Shown here: piece after piece, positions 8,390 to 17,124 of the stretch
How the letters are laid out: every line of letters begins with the position of its first letter
Numbering within the stretch: the first letter of the stretch is position 1
From: Stenotrophomonas lactitubi
GTDB taxonomy: Bacteria > Pseudomonadota > Gammaproteobacteria > Xanthomonadales > Xanthomonadaceae
NCBI RefSeq assembly: GCF_002803515.1
Contig: NZ_PHQX01000001.1
Span: 2,542,001 to 2,606,000 of the forward strand
Reading direction: 5' to 3'
Length of the DNA stretch: 64,000 nt
Notes under the pieces: generated by a model
The model's input: only the letters and a program-made list of their open reading frames with translations
The model's database searches: none
What the model was told of the DNA's origin: nothing
Translations under genes and position numbers: made by a program

Positions 8390-10065
8390 CGAAGCGGTTC
8401 GCGAACCAATACCCCATCGCGCAACCGGTACTGCACATCCACCACACCTGCGGGCAGGTCATCGTGGGTGATCATCAACAGGCTGCGTCCTTCCAACAGC
8501 GCCGGCAGGTCCTGCAGCAGTGCGCGCGCGGTATCCACGTCCAGGCCTTCGGTGGGCTCATCCACCAGCAGGATCGGCGCATTGCGCAGCAGCGCGCGGG
8601 CCAGCGCCAGGCGCCGCGCCTGGCCGGCCGACATCGTTGCGCCGTTCTCGCCCACCCAGGCCTGCAGGCCGCCGTTGCGCTCGGCCCATTCGCCCAGCCG
8701 TACCCGTTGCAGCACCGACCACAACGTTTCGTCGCTGGCCTCGGGATCGCCCAGTCGCAGGTTTTCGGCCACGCTGCCGGCAAATACCGGTGCGTTCTGC
8801 GGCAGCCATGCCAGATGCCGGTGCCAGTCGGCCTGGGCGACATCGCGCAGGTCCTGGCCGCCGTAGGTCAGCCGTCCGCGCTGCGGATCCCACAGACGCA
8901 GCAGCAGGCTGGACAACGTGGTCTTGCCGCTGCCGCTGTCGCCCCGGATGGCGATGCGCTCGCCCGGTGCCAGCGTCAGCTGCAGGCCACACAGGACCGG
9001 CCGTGCGGCGCCCGGCCACTGGAAGTGCACGTCGTCCCAATGCACGGTCGCGGCCGGCGCCAGTGGCTGCGGCGATGCAGGCTCTTCCACCGAAGGCGGT
9101 TGCTCGACGATGGACTGCAGACGCGCGGCCGCAATGCGGCCCGATTGCAGCGACTGCCAGGCCAGGCCCATGCCCGCCCACAGCTCGATCATCGCCACCG
9201 TCAGGAACACCAGGCCGGCGGCCATTTCCGGTGCGATCCGCTGCTGTTCGGCCGCGTGCAGCGCCAGCGCCAGCATCGCCACCAGGCCGAGCCCGGCCAG
9301 CACGCCATGCAGCGTTGATGCAGCAATCAGCCGCAGGCGTCGACGACGATCACGCGAGGCCACCTGCTTGGCCGCCACCCGCACCTTCAACTGCCAGGCG
9401 TTGCCGGCATGCAGCGCGGCCAGATCGGCCGCCCCTTCCAGCCCTTCGAATGCCGCCGTGCGCAACGCCGCTCGATGTGCAGCGCGGTCGGCCTCTTCGC
9501 TGTCATGTCCCCTCACGCCCAGCCACGGCACGCTGACACCGATCAGCAGCCCCAGTACCGCCAGCAGCAGCGCCGCCGATGGCAGGATCAACGCCGCCGA
9601 GCCCACGCCCACCAGCGTCAACGCAGCCAGCGCCAGCAACGGGCCGATGGCACGCACCAGCAGGCCGTCGATTTCGCCGATGTCGCCCAGCAACCGCGCC
9701 AGCAGATCGCCGGTGCGGGTCGCGCCCAGCCGTGCCGGAGCAAGCGGCAGCGCGCGGCGGAAGAACCACACGCGCAGGTCGCGGGCGATGCGCAGGGTGG
9801 CGTCATGCCCCACCAGTTTTTCGAAGTAGCGCGATGCGATGCGCGCCATGGTCAGCCCGCGGATGCCGGCCGATGGAGTGAAGAAATTGAAGCCCTGGCC
9901 AAGGCCCGCTGCACCGGCCAGCGCTGCAGCGGTCAGGAAGCCGCCGGACAGGCCCAGCAGCGCGGTGCCGGCCAGCATCGTGGTCCATAGCAGCAGCACC
10001 GCCAGCAGCAGGCGCGGGCGATGGCGCAGGAACACCGCGCGCAGTGAATCGGAAGAGCGGCTCAT
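8386..10065 (-). CDS. cydC: Cysteine/glutathione ABC exporter CydC
   Basis: Half-transporter of 559 residues needed for cytochrome bd assembly; CydDC exports reductant (cysteine/glutathione) to the periplasm. The N-terminal about 300 residues form a six-helix membrane domain. The ATPase domain follows with Walker A GDSGSGKTTL, signature MSAGQARRLALAR and Walker B ILLVDEPTEGLD. Its ATG overlaps the cydD stop (ATGA). It is second in a leftward cydDC unit divergent from cydABX. Confidence 0.93.
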   Translation of the reverse strand: MSRSSDSLRAVFLRHRPRLLLAVLLLWTTMLAGTALLGLSGGFLTAAALAGAAGLGQGFNFFTPSAGIRGLTMARIASRYFEKLVGHDATLRIARDLRVWFFRRALPLAPARLGATRTGDLLARLLGDIGEIDGLLVRAIGPLLALAALTLVGVGSAALILPSAALLLAVLGLLIGVSVPWLGVRGHDSEEADRAAHRAALRTAAFEGLEGAADLAALHAGNAWQLKVRVAAKQVASRDRRRRLRLIAASTLHGVLAGLGLVAMLALALHAAEQQRIAPEMAAGLVFLTVAMIELWAGMGLAWQSLQSGRIAAARLQSIVEQPPSVEEPASPQPLAPAATVHWDDVHFQWPGAARPVLCGLQLTLAPGERIAIRGDSGSGKTTLSSLLLRLWDPQRGRLTYGGQDLRDVAQADWHRHLAWLPQNAPVFAGSVAENLRLGDPEASDETLWSVLQRVRLGEWAERNGGLQAWVGENGATMSAGQARRLALARALLRNAPILLVDEPTEGLDVDTARALLQDLPALLEGRSLLMITHDDLPAGVVDVQYRLRDGVLVREPLR

Positions 10066-11807
10066 GCGCGCACCGCCTGCGCCGGTTCAACCAGGCGTCC
10101 TTCTGGCAGCAGCAGGCAGCGGTCGGCCCAGGCAATCACCGCCGGGCTGTGGGTGGCCACCACCACGCTGCGTCCGCGCGCATACGCAGCCAGGCTGCGC
10201 AGCAGCGCCGCTTCGGTTTCGGCGTCGAGAAAAGCAGTCGGCTCATCCAGCAGCAGCACCTGCGGATCGCGCAGCAGCAGGCGCGCCAGGCCGATGCGAC
10301 GTGCCTCGCCACCGGACAGGCCGAAGCCGCGCTCGCCGATCAGCGTATCCAGCCCCTCTGGCAGGCGCTGCGCGAACTGCAGCACCTGTGCGGCTTCGGC
10401 AACGGCGCGCAGGCGCGCGTCACTGGCACCGGGATCGGCCAGGCGCAGGTTCTCGGCAATAGTGCCGTGGAACAGATAGGGACGCTGGCTGGCATAGGCC
10501 ACCTGCAGTCCCGGCCGCAGCTGCACCCGGCCAGCGCGCGGCGGCAGCCACCCGGCCAGCGCTTCCAGCAACGTGCTCTTGCCGCTGCCACTGGGGCCGA
10601 CCAGGGCCAGACGCTGGCCCGGTTCCAGCTGCAGGTCGAGGTTCTGCAGCACGTCGTGGGTAGCGCCCAACGGACGCAGTACCAGACCGTGCGCTTGCAG
10701 CGGCGGCAAGGCGGCCTCGGCCGGCTCCGGTGCCAGCGGCACGCCATCCTCTGCAATCGTGGCCTCGTCTTCCGGCAGCACCTGCAGCAGGCGCTCCACC
10801 TCGGCGGCAGCGGCCAGTGCATTGGCACGGTCGTGATAGTGCGCGGCCAGGCGCCGCAACGGCGCGTAGAACTCCGGTGCCAGCAGCAAGCAGAACAGGC
10901 CAGCCCCCAGCGTCGGCACGGTCGCATGCAACGACATCAGGCCCAGATAGCTCAGGCCCAGATACAGCGCGACCATCGCCACACTGACCGACGCAAAGAA
11001 TTCCAGCACGGTGGACGACAGGAAGGCGATGCGCAGCACCTTCATCGTGCGCACGCGAACGCCCTCGGCCGCAGCCTCGATGCCGGCCAGCTCGGCCTCC
11101 CCGCGGCCATACAGGCGCAGCAGGCCCAGGCCCTTGATGCGATCGGCGAAGTGCCCGCTCATCCGCGCCAGTTCCCCCAACTGCGCGCGTCCGGCCGCTT
11201 CCGCGCCCCAGCCCACCAGCATCATGAAAAACGGCACCAGCGGTGCGGTGAACAGCAGGATCAGTGCAACCACCCAATCGACCCAGGCCACAGCGGCCAG
11301 GATCAACAAGGGCACCACCACCACTTCGGTGCGTACCGGCAGAAAACCACTGTAGTAATTCTCGATGGCATCGCCGTGATGCAGCATCAGCTCACCCAGC
11401 TCACCGGTGCGGCGCTGCCGCAGCCACAGCGGGCCATGCCCGAGCAGGCGCGCGAAGACACGCTCGCGCAGGGACAGGCGTGCGGCATCGGCAACGTCAC
11501 CGGCCGCAGCCTGGGTGACACCGCCCAGCAGGGTGCGCACGACAAGTATCACCGCCAGCGCGGCCAGCACCGGCAGGCCCTGGGCCAACGGCGCGCGCTC
11601 GACCAGCACCTGCTGCACCAGCCAGGCGATGGCGGCGGCCTGACCGATCAACAGCGCGCCGGACACGCTGATGCACAGCGACGCCAGCCGCTGCCGTCCC
11701 TTCGCGGCGCGGGCCAGATCGGCCAGCCACGCGGTGCGGACACGCCGCAAGCGGGTCGATTCGTCATCCCGATCAGGGGCGTCAGCGGTCGGTTCGGCAG
11801 CGCTCAA
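10062..11807 (-). CDS. cydD: Cysteine/glutathione ABC exporter CydD
   Basis: Partner of CydC, 581 residues. Membrane domain at about residues 30-320, then the ATPase domain with Walker A GPSGSGKSTLLEAL, signature LSGGEARRIGLARLLL and Walker B VLLLDEPTAFLD. The first in-frame initiation codon compatible with the full N terminus is TTG at 11807, preceded by GAAGAG; this start is less certain than others. Divergence from cydABX over a 228-nt region with an Anr box suggests joint oxygen control of the oxidase and its assembly exporter. Confidence 0.92.
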   Translation of the reverse strand: MSAAEPTADAPDRDDESTRLRRVRTAWLADLARAAKGRQRLASLCISVSGALLIGQAAAIAWLVQQVLVERAPLAQGLPVLAALAVILVVRTLLGGVTQAAAGDVADAARLSLRERVFARLLGHGPLWLRQRRTGELGELMLHHGDAIENYYSGFLPVRTEVVVVPLLILAAVAWVDWVVALILLFTAPLVPFFMMLVGWGAEAAGRAQLGELARMSGHFADRIKGLGLLRLYGRGEAELAGIEAAAEGVRVRTMKVLRIAFLSSTVLEFFASVSVAMVALYLGLSYLGLMSLHATVPTLGAGLFCLLLAPEFYAPLRRLAAHYHDRANALAAAAEVERLLQVLPEDEATIAEDGVPLAPEPAEAALPPLQAHGLVLRPLGATHDVLQNLDLQLEPGQRLALVGPSGSGKSTLLEALAGWLPPRAGRVQLRPGLQVAYASQRPYLFHGTIAENLRLADPGASDARLRAVAEAAQVLQFAQRLPEGLDTLIGERGFGLSGGEARRIGLARLLLRDPQVLLLDEPTAFLDAETEAALLRSLAAYARGRSVVVATHSPAVIAWADRCLLLPEGRLVEPAQAVRA

Positions 11808-11931
11808 GGCTCTTCACAGGCAGCAGGGGGATGGACGGCATTGTAGGCGCAGGCAACAGCCTTCCCCTGCGGCCGGCGGTCGCAGTCTTCATCGGGTTGG
11901 CATACGATCCTCCTGAATACCTGTTCATACA

Positions 11932-11945
11932 TTGATCTGGATCAA
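11932..11945. promoter_or_regulatory. Anr/FNR box between cydDC and cydABX
   Basis: The sequence TTGATCTGGATCAA is a perfect TTGAT-N4-ATCAA palindrome, the consensus of FNR/Anr-family regulators. It lies 91 nt upstream of the cydA start and 125 nt upstream of cydD. Low-oxygen activation of the high-affinity oxidase by Anr is well known in pseudomonads, so this site probably does the same here. Which of the two divergent promoters it controls cannot be told from sequence. Confidence 0.85.
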
Positions 11946-12035
11946 GGCTGTTTGAAGTAGTCGGTCACATCATTCACCCCGTAGACCACCCTTCCCGCCA
12001 CCTGCAACGGCACTATCCAACGAGGTAGCCAGGCC

Positions 12036-13619
12036 ATGATTGATCAGACAGTCGTAGAACTGTCGCGGCTGCAATTCGCTCTGACCGCGATGTACCACTT
12101 CCTATTCGTACCGCTCACGCTTGGCCTGTCCTTCATGGTGGCCATCATGGAAAGCGTGTACGTCATGACCCGCAAGCAGGTCTGGCGGCAGATGACCCTG
12201 TTCTGGGGCACCCTGTTCGGCATCAACTTCGCCATCGGCGTGGCCACCGGCCTGGTGATGGAGTTCCAGTTCGGCATGAACTGGTCGTACTACAGCCATT
12301 ACGTGGGTGACATCTTCGGTGCGCCGCTGGCCATCGAAGGCCTGATGGCGTTCTTCCTGGAAGCCACCTTCATCGGCCTGTTCTTCTTCGGCTGGAAGCG
12401 CCTGAGCCCGGTCAAGCACCTCACCGTGACCTGGCTGATGGCGCTGGGCACCAACCTGTCGGCGGTGTGGATCCTGATCGCCAACGGCTGGATGCAGAAC
12501 CCGACCGGTGCGGTGTTCAACCCCGAAACCATGCGCATGGAAGTGGTCGACTTCGCTGCGGTGCTGCTGAACCCGGTGGCGCAGGCCAAGTTCGTGCACA
12601 CCGTCAGCGCCGGTTACGTGACCGGTGCGATCTTCGTGATGTCGATCAGCGCCCTGTACCTGCTGCGCAACAAGCACAGGGACATGGCCCGCCGTTCGTT
12701 CGCGGTGGCCGCAGCCTTCGGCCTGCTGTCCTCGCTGTCGGTGGTGGTGCTGGGTGACGAGAGTGGTTATGCCGCCAGCGAACACCAGAAGATGAAGCTG
12801 GCCGCGATCGAAGCGATGTGGGAGACCGAGCGTGCGCCCGCCGACTTCACCGCCTTCGGCATTCCCAACCAGGACACCCACACCAACGATTACGCGATCA
12901 AGATCCCATACCTGATGGGCCTGATCGCCACCCGTTCGCTGGACCAGCCGATTCCGGGCATCCTCGAACTGGTCGACCGTGCAGAGCACCGCATCCGTGG
13001 TGGCCAGATCGCCTACGGCGCGCTGGAACGGGTGAAGAAGGACAAGAACGACCTCGAAGCCCGGGAAATGTTCGACCGCCATTGGCAGGATCTCGGCCAT
13101 GGCCTGCTGCTGAAGCGCTACCGCGAAGACATCCTCAACGCGACGCCGGAGGAAATCTCCAAGGCCGCGATGGATACCGTGCCGCGCGTGGCGCCGCTGT
13201 TCTGGACCTTCCGCATCATGGCCGGGCTGGGCTTCTACCTGATCGCCTTCTTCGCGCTGGCCTTCTACTACTCGTGCCGCAACAACTTCCAGGACAAGCG
13301 CTGGTTCCTGAAGCTGGCCGTGTGGAGCCTGCCAGCGCCGTGGATCGCGATCGAATGCGGCTGGTTCGTGGCCGAGTACGGTCGCCAGCCGTGGGCGGTG
13401 GACGGCGTGCTGCCCACCTTCTATGCGGCATCGGGCCTGGCACTGCATGAAATCCTGACCACGCTGGCGGTGTTCACCAGCCTGTACACGGTGCTGCTGA
13501 TCATCGAAATCAAGCTGATGCTGAAGGCGGTCCGCAAGGGTCCGGACGACATCCTGCCGACGCTGCAGGCCGACATCCGCCCTGTTTCCCCCAATGCCGT
13601 TGCCCCCGGCCAGGCCTGA
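12036..13619 (+). CDS. cydA: Cytochrome bd ubiquinol oxidase subunit I
   Basis: Heme-bearing subunit of the bd-type oxidase, 527 residues, which oxidises quinol and reduces O2 to water. It carries the heme b595/d ligand His21 (TAMYHFLFVPLTLG), the heme b558 His near residue 188 (KFVHTVSAGY), and the quinol-site motif YGRQPWAV near residue 449. Length and the extended Q-loop region match the long-loop E. coli type (522 aa). A GAGGTAG ribosome site precedes the ATG. It is first in cydABX. Confidence 0.97.
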   Translation: MIDQTVVELSRLQFALTAMYHFLFVPLTLGLSFMVAIMESVYVMTRKQVWRQMTLFWGTLFGINFAIGVATGLVMEFQFGMNWSYYSHYVGDIFGAPLAIEGLMAFFLEATFIGLFFFGWKRLSPVKHLTVTWLMALGTNLSAVWILIANGWMQNPTGAVFNPETMRMEVVDFAAVLLNPVAQAKFVHTVSAGYVTGAIFVMSISALYLLRNKHRDMARRSFAVAAAFGLLSSLSVVVLGDESGYAASEHQKMKLAAIEAMWETERAPADFTAFGIPNQDTHTNDYAIKIPYLMGLIATRSLDQPIPGILELVDRAEHRIRGGQIAYGALERVKKDKNDLEAREMFDRHWQDLGHGLLLKRYREDILNATPEEISKAAMDTVPRVAPLFWTFRIMAGLGFYLIAFFALAFYYSCRNNFQDKRWFLKLAVWSLPAPWIAIECGWFVAEYGRQPWAVDGVLPTFYAASGLALHEILTTLAVFTSLYTVLLIIEIKLMLKAVRKGPDDILPTLQADIRPVSPNAVAPGQA

Positions 13620-13634
13620 GGCAGGAGAATCCAG

Positions 13635-14789
13635 ATGGAATTCATTGCACTTGATTACACCACGCTCCGCGTGATCTGGTGGCTGCTGCTCGGCATCCTG
13701 CTGGTCGGCTGGGCCGTCATGGATGGTTTCGACCTGGGCGTCGGCACCCTGCTGCCATTCGTGGCAAAGACCGATGAAGAACGCCGGCTGGTGATCAACA
13801 CCGTCGGCCCGGTGTGGGAAGGCAACCAGGTCTGGTTGGTGCTGGGTGGCGGCGCGATCTTCGCCGCATGGCCGCCGCTGTATGCGGTCAGCTTCTCCGG
13901 CTTCTACCTGGCGGTGTTTGCGATGCTGTTCGGGCTGATCCTGCGCCCGGTCGGCTTCAAGTACCGCAGCAAGCTGCCGTCCAAGCGCTGGCGCGACAAC
14001 TGGGACCGCGTGCTGTTCGTTGGTGGCCTGCTGCCGGGCCTGATTGCCGGCGTCGCGGTGGGCAACGTACTGCTGGGTGTGCCGTTCCACTTCGATGACA
14101 CGCTGCGCGTGACCTACACCGGTTCGTTCTTCGGCCTGCTTACGCCGTTCGCGCTCATCGCCGGCCTGATCAGCGTGGCCATGCTGGTATCGCACGGTGC
14201 GGCCATGCTGGTGCTCAAGACCGACGGCCCGGTGGCCGAACGTGCGGCGCGCTACGGCAGCATCGCCGCCATCATCAGCTTCGTGTTGTTCGCCGCTGCC
14301 GGCGCCTGGGTGGCCTTCGGCCTGCCGGGCTACCAGATCACCTCGCAGGTGGTGACCGACGGACCGACCAATCCGCTGTTGAAGACCGCCGAACTGGGCA
14401 CCGCCGCCGGTGGCTGGCTGCGCAACTACAGCAGCATGCCGGCAACGCTGGTGTTCCCGGTGCTGGGCCTGCTGGGTGCGCTTGCCAGTGCGGTGCTGCT
14501 GCGCGCGCGTCGTGGCGGCCTGGCCTTCATCGCCTCGGGCGCGTCCATTGCCGGCATCATCCTCACCGTCGGTTTTGCGATCTTCCCGTTCCTGCTGCCG
14601 TCCTCCAGCCAGCCCACCTCCAGCCTGACCGTCTGGGACAGTTCGTCCAGCCACCTCACGCTGTGGGTCATGCTGCTGGCCACGGCCATCTTCCTGCCGA
14701 TCATCCTCGCCTACACCACCTGGGTGTACCGCGTGCTGAAGGGCAAGACGACGGTCGAGGACATGGACGACAACCCCAACGCGTACTGA
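13635..14789 (+). CDS. cydB: Cytochrome bd ubiquinol oxidase subunit II
   Basis: Second core subunit of the bd oxidase, 384 residues with about eight to nine transmembrane helices. Family sequence features include the N-terminal WWLLLGILLVGWAVMDGFDLG and GPVWEGNQVWLVLGGGAIFAAWP. It starts 15 nt after cydA with a GGCAGGAG ribosome site. Together with CydA and CydX it forms the bd-I type complex. Confidence 0.97.
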   Translation: MEFIALDYTTLRVIWWLLLGILLVGWAVMDGFDLGVGTLLPFVAKTDEERRLVINTVGPVWEGNQVWLVLGGGAIFAAWPPLYAVSFSGFYLAVFAMLFGLILRPVGFKYRSKLPSKRWRDNWDRVLFVGGLLPGLIAGVAVGNVLLGVPFHFDDTLRVTYTGSFFGLLTPFALIAGLISVAMLVSHGAAMLVLKTDGPVAERAARYGSIAAIISFVLFAAAGAWVAFGLPGYQITSQVVTDGPTNPLLKTAELGTAAGGWLRNYSSMPATLVFPVLGLLGALASAVLLRARRGGLAFIASGASIAGIILTVGFAIFPFLLPSSSQPTSSLTVWDSSSSHLTLWVMLLATAIFLPIILAYTTWVYRVLKGKTTVEDMDDNPNAY

Positions 14790-14843
14790 TTGCCCGTGTG
14801 CCGGCCCAGGGTCGGCACACCCCTCGCACACAGGAGATTGACC

Positions 14844-14957
14844 ATGTGGTATTTCGCTTGGATTCTCGGCGCTGGCCTGGCTTCGGTCGTGGCCATCCTC
14901 AACGGGATGTGGTTCGAAGCGCGCGAAAGCGCCCGCGCCGACAAGGAAGTGCGTTGA
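14844..14957 (+). CDS. cydX: Cytochrome bd accessory subunit CydX
   Basis: A 37-residue single-pass protein starting MWYFAWILG, the diagnostic CydX/YbgT signature, followed by a transmembrane helix and a short charged tail ending DKEVR. CydX stabilises the heme groups of the CydAB oxidase. A clear AGGAGA ribosome site precedes the ATG and the gene lies 54 nt after cydB. Confidence 0.95.
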   Translation: MWYFAWILGAGLASVVAILNGMWFEARESARADKEVR

Positions 14958-14972
14958 AACTGTAAAAAAGGG

Positions 14973-15001
14973 TTGCCGATACGGCCTTCACACCGTATTC
15001 T
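14973..15001 (+). promoter_or_regulatory. Promoter of the first tRNA-Pro gene
   Basis: A -35 TTGCCG at 14973-14978, a 17-nt spacer and a -10 TATTCT at 14996-15001 lie 12 nt before the mature tRNA start. The segment after the -10 (TGGCGGCTCC) is GC-rich, as in stable-RNA promoters subject to stringent control. Confidence 0.7.
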
Positions 15002-15013
15002 TGGCGGCTCCTT

Positions 15014-15090
<77 letters not shown>

Positions 15091-15107
15091 CTTCGGTGGT
15101 CGCATTG

Positions 15108-15136
15108 AAGCCTGGTGAAGTCTTCCAGGCTTTTTT
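15108..15136 (+). terminator. Intrinsic terminator after tRNA-Pro copy 1
   Basis: Stem AAGCCTGG/CCAGGCTT followed by a run of six T residues, 18 nt after the tRNA CCA end. A smaller hairpin GACCACTTCGGTGGTC overlaps the tRNA 3' end and may serve 3' processing. Confidence 0.8.
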
Positions 15137-15186
15137 GTTCCCGCAGGAGTCGCTGTCACGGCAGCGAAGCAGAACGGTCTTCCCCC

Positions 15187-15215
15187 TTGCCGCCATCGGG
15201 GGAAATGGCTAGAAT
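15187..15215 (+). promoter_or_regulatory. Promoter of the second tRNA-Pro gene
   Basis: A -35 TTGCCG at 15187-15192, 17-nt spacer, and -10 TAGAAT at 15210-15215, followed by the same GC-rich discriminator (AGGCGGCTCCC) as the first copy. The tRNA starts 13 nt later. The second copy is thus an independent transcription unit. Confidence 0.72.
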
Positions 15216-15228
15216 AGGCGGCTCCCTT

Positions 15229-15305
<77 letters not shown>

Positions 15306-15325
15306 CTTCGGTGGTCACCAAGAAG

Positions 15326-15358
15326 CCTGGAAGACATCCGTGTCCTCCGGGTTTTTTT
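15326..15358 (+). terminator. Intrinsic terminator after tRNA-Pro copy 2
   Basis: An 11-bp stem with one mismatch, CCTGGAAGACA/TGTCCTCCGGG, and loop TCCG, followed by seven T residues. It ends the second tRNA unit before the MFS transporter gene. Confidence 0.78.
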
Positions 15359-15544
15359 GTGCCTGCACTCCGGGACACCCGGCTACGCCGTCGTCAGCAA
15401 CGTGCCGCCCCGCACCGGGGTCGAGGACCTGACGCGGCCGGCCACGTACAATGGCCGCCACTCCCCCACCTGCCACACCGGCTCCGTCCGGTGCGGGCGC
15501 TGCACGCCATCTGCGCGGCGTGCGCCACCTGCAAGGAACACCGC

Positions 15545-16750
15545 ATGACGTCCCCCACCTCTCCTTCGCCATCGTTGCTGCACGGTCGCCTGCTGGCGTT
15601 CGCCGCGATCCTGCTGGCAGCGGTCAACCTGCGTACCGCGGTCACCTCGATCACTCCGCTGCTGGACGTGCTGGGCCAGCAGTTCGGCTTCGGCACCACC
15701 ATGACCGGCGTGCTGGGCATGCTGCCGACCGCCTCGTTCGCACTGTTCGGCGTCGCCACCCCTGCACTGGCACGACGCCTGGGCCTTGAGCGCACCACCC
15801 TGCTGGCCATGCTGATGGCCGCCACCGGCCTGCTGCTGCGCTCCAGCGCCGGCAATGTCGGCACCCTGCTGCTGGGCTCGGTGATCGCACTGGCCGGCAT
15901 GGGCATCGGCAACGTGGTGGTGCCGCCGCTGGTGAAGCGCTACTTCGCCAACAAGGTCGGCACCATGAGCACGCTGTACATCAGCGTGCTGCAGCTGGGC
16001 ACGATGATGCCGGCACTGCTGGCGGTGCCGGTGGCCAACGCCGCAGGCTGGCGGGTGTCGCTGGGCATGTGGGCCCTGCTGGCGCTGGCGGCGACCCTGC
16101 CGTGGCTGTTGCTGGCGCGCCGTGCACCGAAACCGGTGCTGGACAGCAACGACCCCACCGTGCAGCCGCACGGCAGGGTCTGGCGCACGTCACTGGGCTG
16201 GAGCATGACGCTGATGTTCGGCATGACTTCGCTGATGACCTACTCGATGTTCACCTGGCTGCCGCGCATCGTGGTCGAAGCCGGTGCCACGCCCGCCTTC
16301 GGTGGGGTGATGGTGGCGGTGTTTTCGGCATTGGGCCTGCTGCCTTCGCTGGTGATCCCATCGCTGGCGGTCCGCCTGCAGAACCCGTTCCCGCTGGTGC
16401 TGATCGGCTTTTCCGCTTTCGTCATCGCCTTCGCTGGCCTGCTGTTCGCGCCGATGAAGGCGCCGTTGCTGTGGGCCTGCCTGCTGGGCGTCGGGCCGTC
16501 CACGTTCCCGCTGGCGCTGACCCTGATCAATCTACGTACGCGCACCCCCACCGGCTCGGCCGCCTTGTCCGGCTTCATGCAGGGCGTGGGCTACAGCTTC
16601 AGCTGCCTGGGCCCGTTCCTGGTCGGCTGGCTGCATACCGTCAGCGAGGGCTGGACCCTGCCCTTCGCATTCCTGTTCGGCTGCGCGGTGCTGATGCTGT
16701 GCGCCTCGTGGGTCGCCTGCAAGCCGCGCAAGCTGGAAGACCTGTGGTGA
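15545..16750 (+). CDS. MFS transporter, CynX/NimT (cyanate permease) family
   Basis: Inner-membrane transporter of 401 residues with about twelve transmembrane helices. The opening NLRTAVTSITPLLDVLG and the mid-protein LGWSMTLMFGMTSLMTYSMFTWLP are typical of the CynX/NimT branch of the major facilitator superfamily. Start ATG 15545 has an AAGGAA ribosome site; a longer frame from 15311 overlaps the tRNA terminator and is rejected. Family members move cyanate, 2-nitroimidazole or unknown substrates, so the substrate is undetermined. It stands alone. Confidence 0.82.
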   Translation: MTSPTSPSPSLLHGRLLAFAAILLAAVNLRTAVTSITPLLDVLGQQFGFGTTMTGVLGMLPTASFALFGVATPALARRLGLERTTLLAMLMAATGLLLRSSAGNVGTLLLGSVIALAGMGIGNVVVPPLVKRYFANKVGTMSTLYISVLQLGTMMPALLAVPVANAAGWRVSLGMWALLALAATLPWLLLARRAPKPVLDSNDPTVQPHGRVWRTSLGWSMTLMFGMTSLMTYSMFTWLPRIVVEAGATPAFGGVMVAVFSALGLLPSLVIPSLAVRLQNPFPLVLIGFSAFVIAFAGLLFAPMKAPLLWACLLGVGPSTFPLALTLINLRTRTPTGSAALSGFMQGVGYSFSCLGPFLVGWLHTVSEGWTLPFAFLFGCAVLMLCASWVACKPRKLEDLW

Positions 16751-17061
16751 CCGCCCCGGCTGCCTGACGCCCGCCGCCGTGAAGCTGGACCCACACACCC
16801 CACTACCGCGACCTACACACCGCCACCGCAGCGGGTGACGTAGCGTGTCCAAAGCTGACCCGGTTCGCGTCCAGAGCCGGGCGCGGCTTGGGGTGCCGGA
16901 CAGCCCGGGGACGTGCCGTGCTGCCGCCCCCTTGCCGCCGGAGCAATCAAAAAATACCTTTTTCAACAATGCGTTGCAGAAGGGTTGGCCGATCCTTCAC
17001 GGACTTTCCGTCAATCTGGTAAGGACCGCAACTGCCTGCACCGGCAAAGCGTCAGCTACAG
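16751..17061. other. Intergenic stretch before the pga promoter
   Basis: About 310 nt between the MFS gene and the pgaA promoter. I see no coding frame of merit and no tRNA or repeat. The first 190 nt are GC-rich; at 16945-16970 there is an AT-rich patch (AATCAAAAAATACCTTTTTC) unlike its surroundings, which could bind a nucleoid protein or be a promoter element, but no clear -35/-10 pair is seen there. Confidence 0.5.
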
Positions 17062-17090
17062 TTGGCATGTGATGTGCGTCACACTTTAAG
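17062..17090 (+). promoter_or_regulatory. pgaA promoter with embedded Clp/CRP palindrome
   Basis: A -35 TTGGCA at 17062-17067 and a weaker -10 TTTAAG at 17085-17090 are separated by exactly 17 nt. The spacer holds a perfect CRP-type palindrome TGTGATGTGCGTCACA at 17068-17083 (TGTGA-N6-TCACA). A regulator bound there would block RNA polymerase. In xanthomonads the CRP-like protein Clp recognises this consensus and loses DNA binding when it takes up c-di-GMP, so repression relieved by c-di-GMP is the likely logic. The predicted transcript would have a leader of about 28 nt. Confidence 0.65.
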
Positions 17091-17124
17091 CACATCGTTC
17101 AGGTATGGATGCTTAGGGGGTCTC

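Noticed and set aside
12102..14831. A 909-codon open frame on the minus strand opposite cydA and cydB
   Set aside because: It mirrors the codon structure of two well-supported genes, is rich in His/Gln/Arg as expected for an antisense frame in high-GC DNA, and shows no domain.
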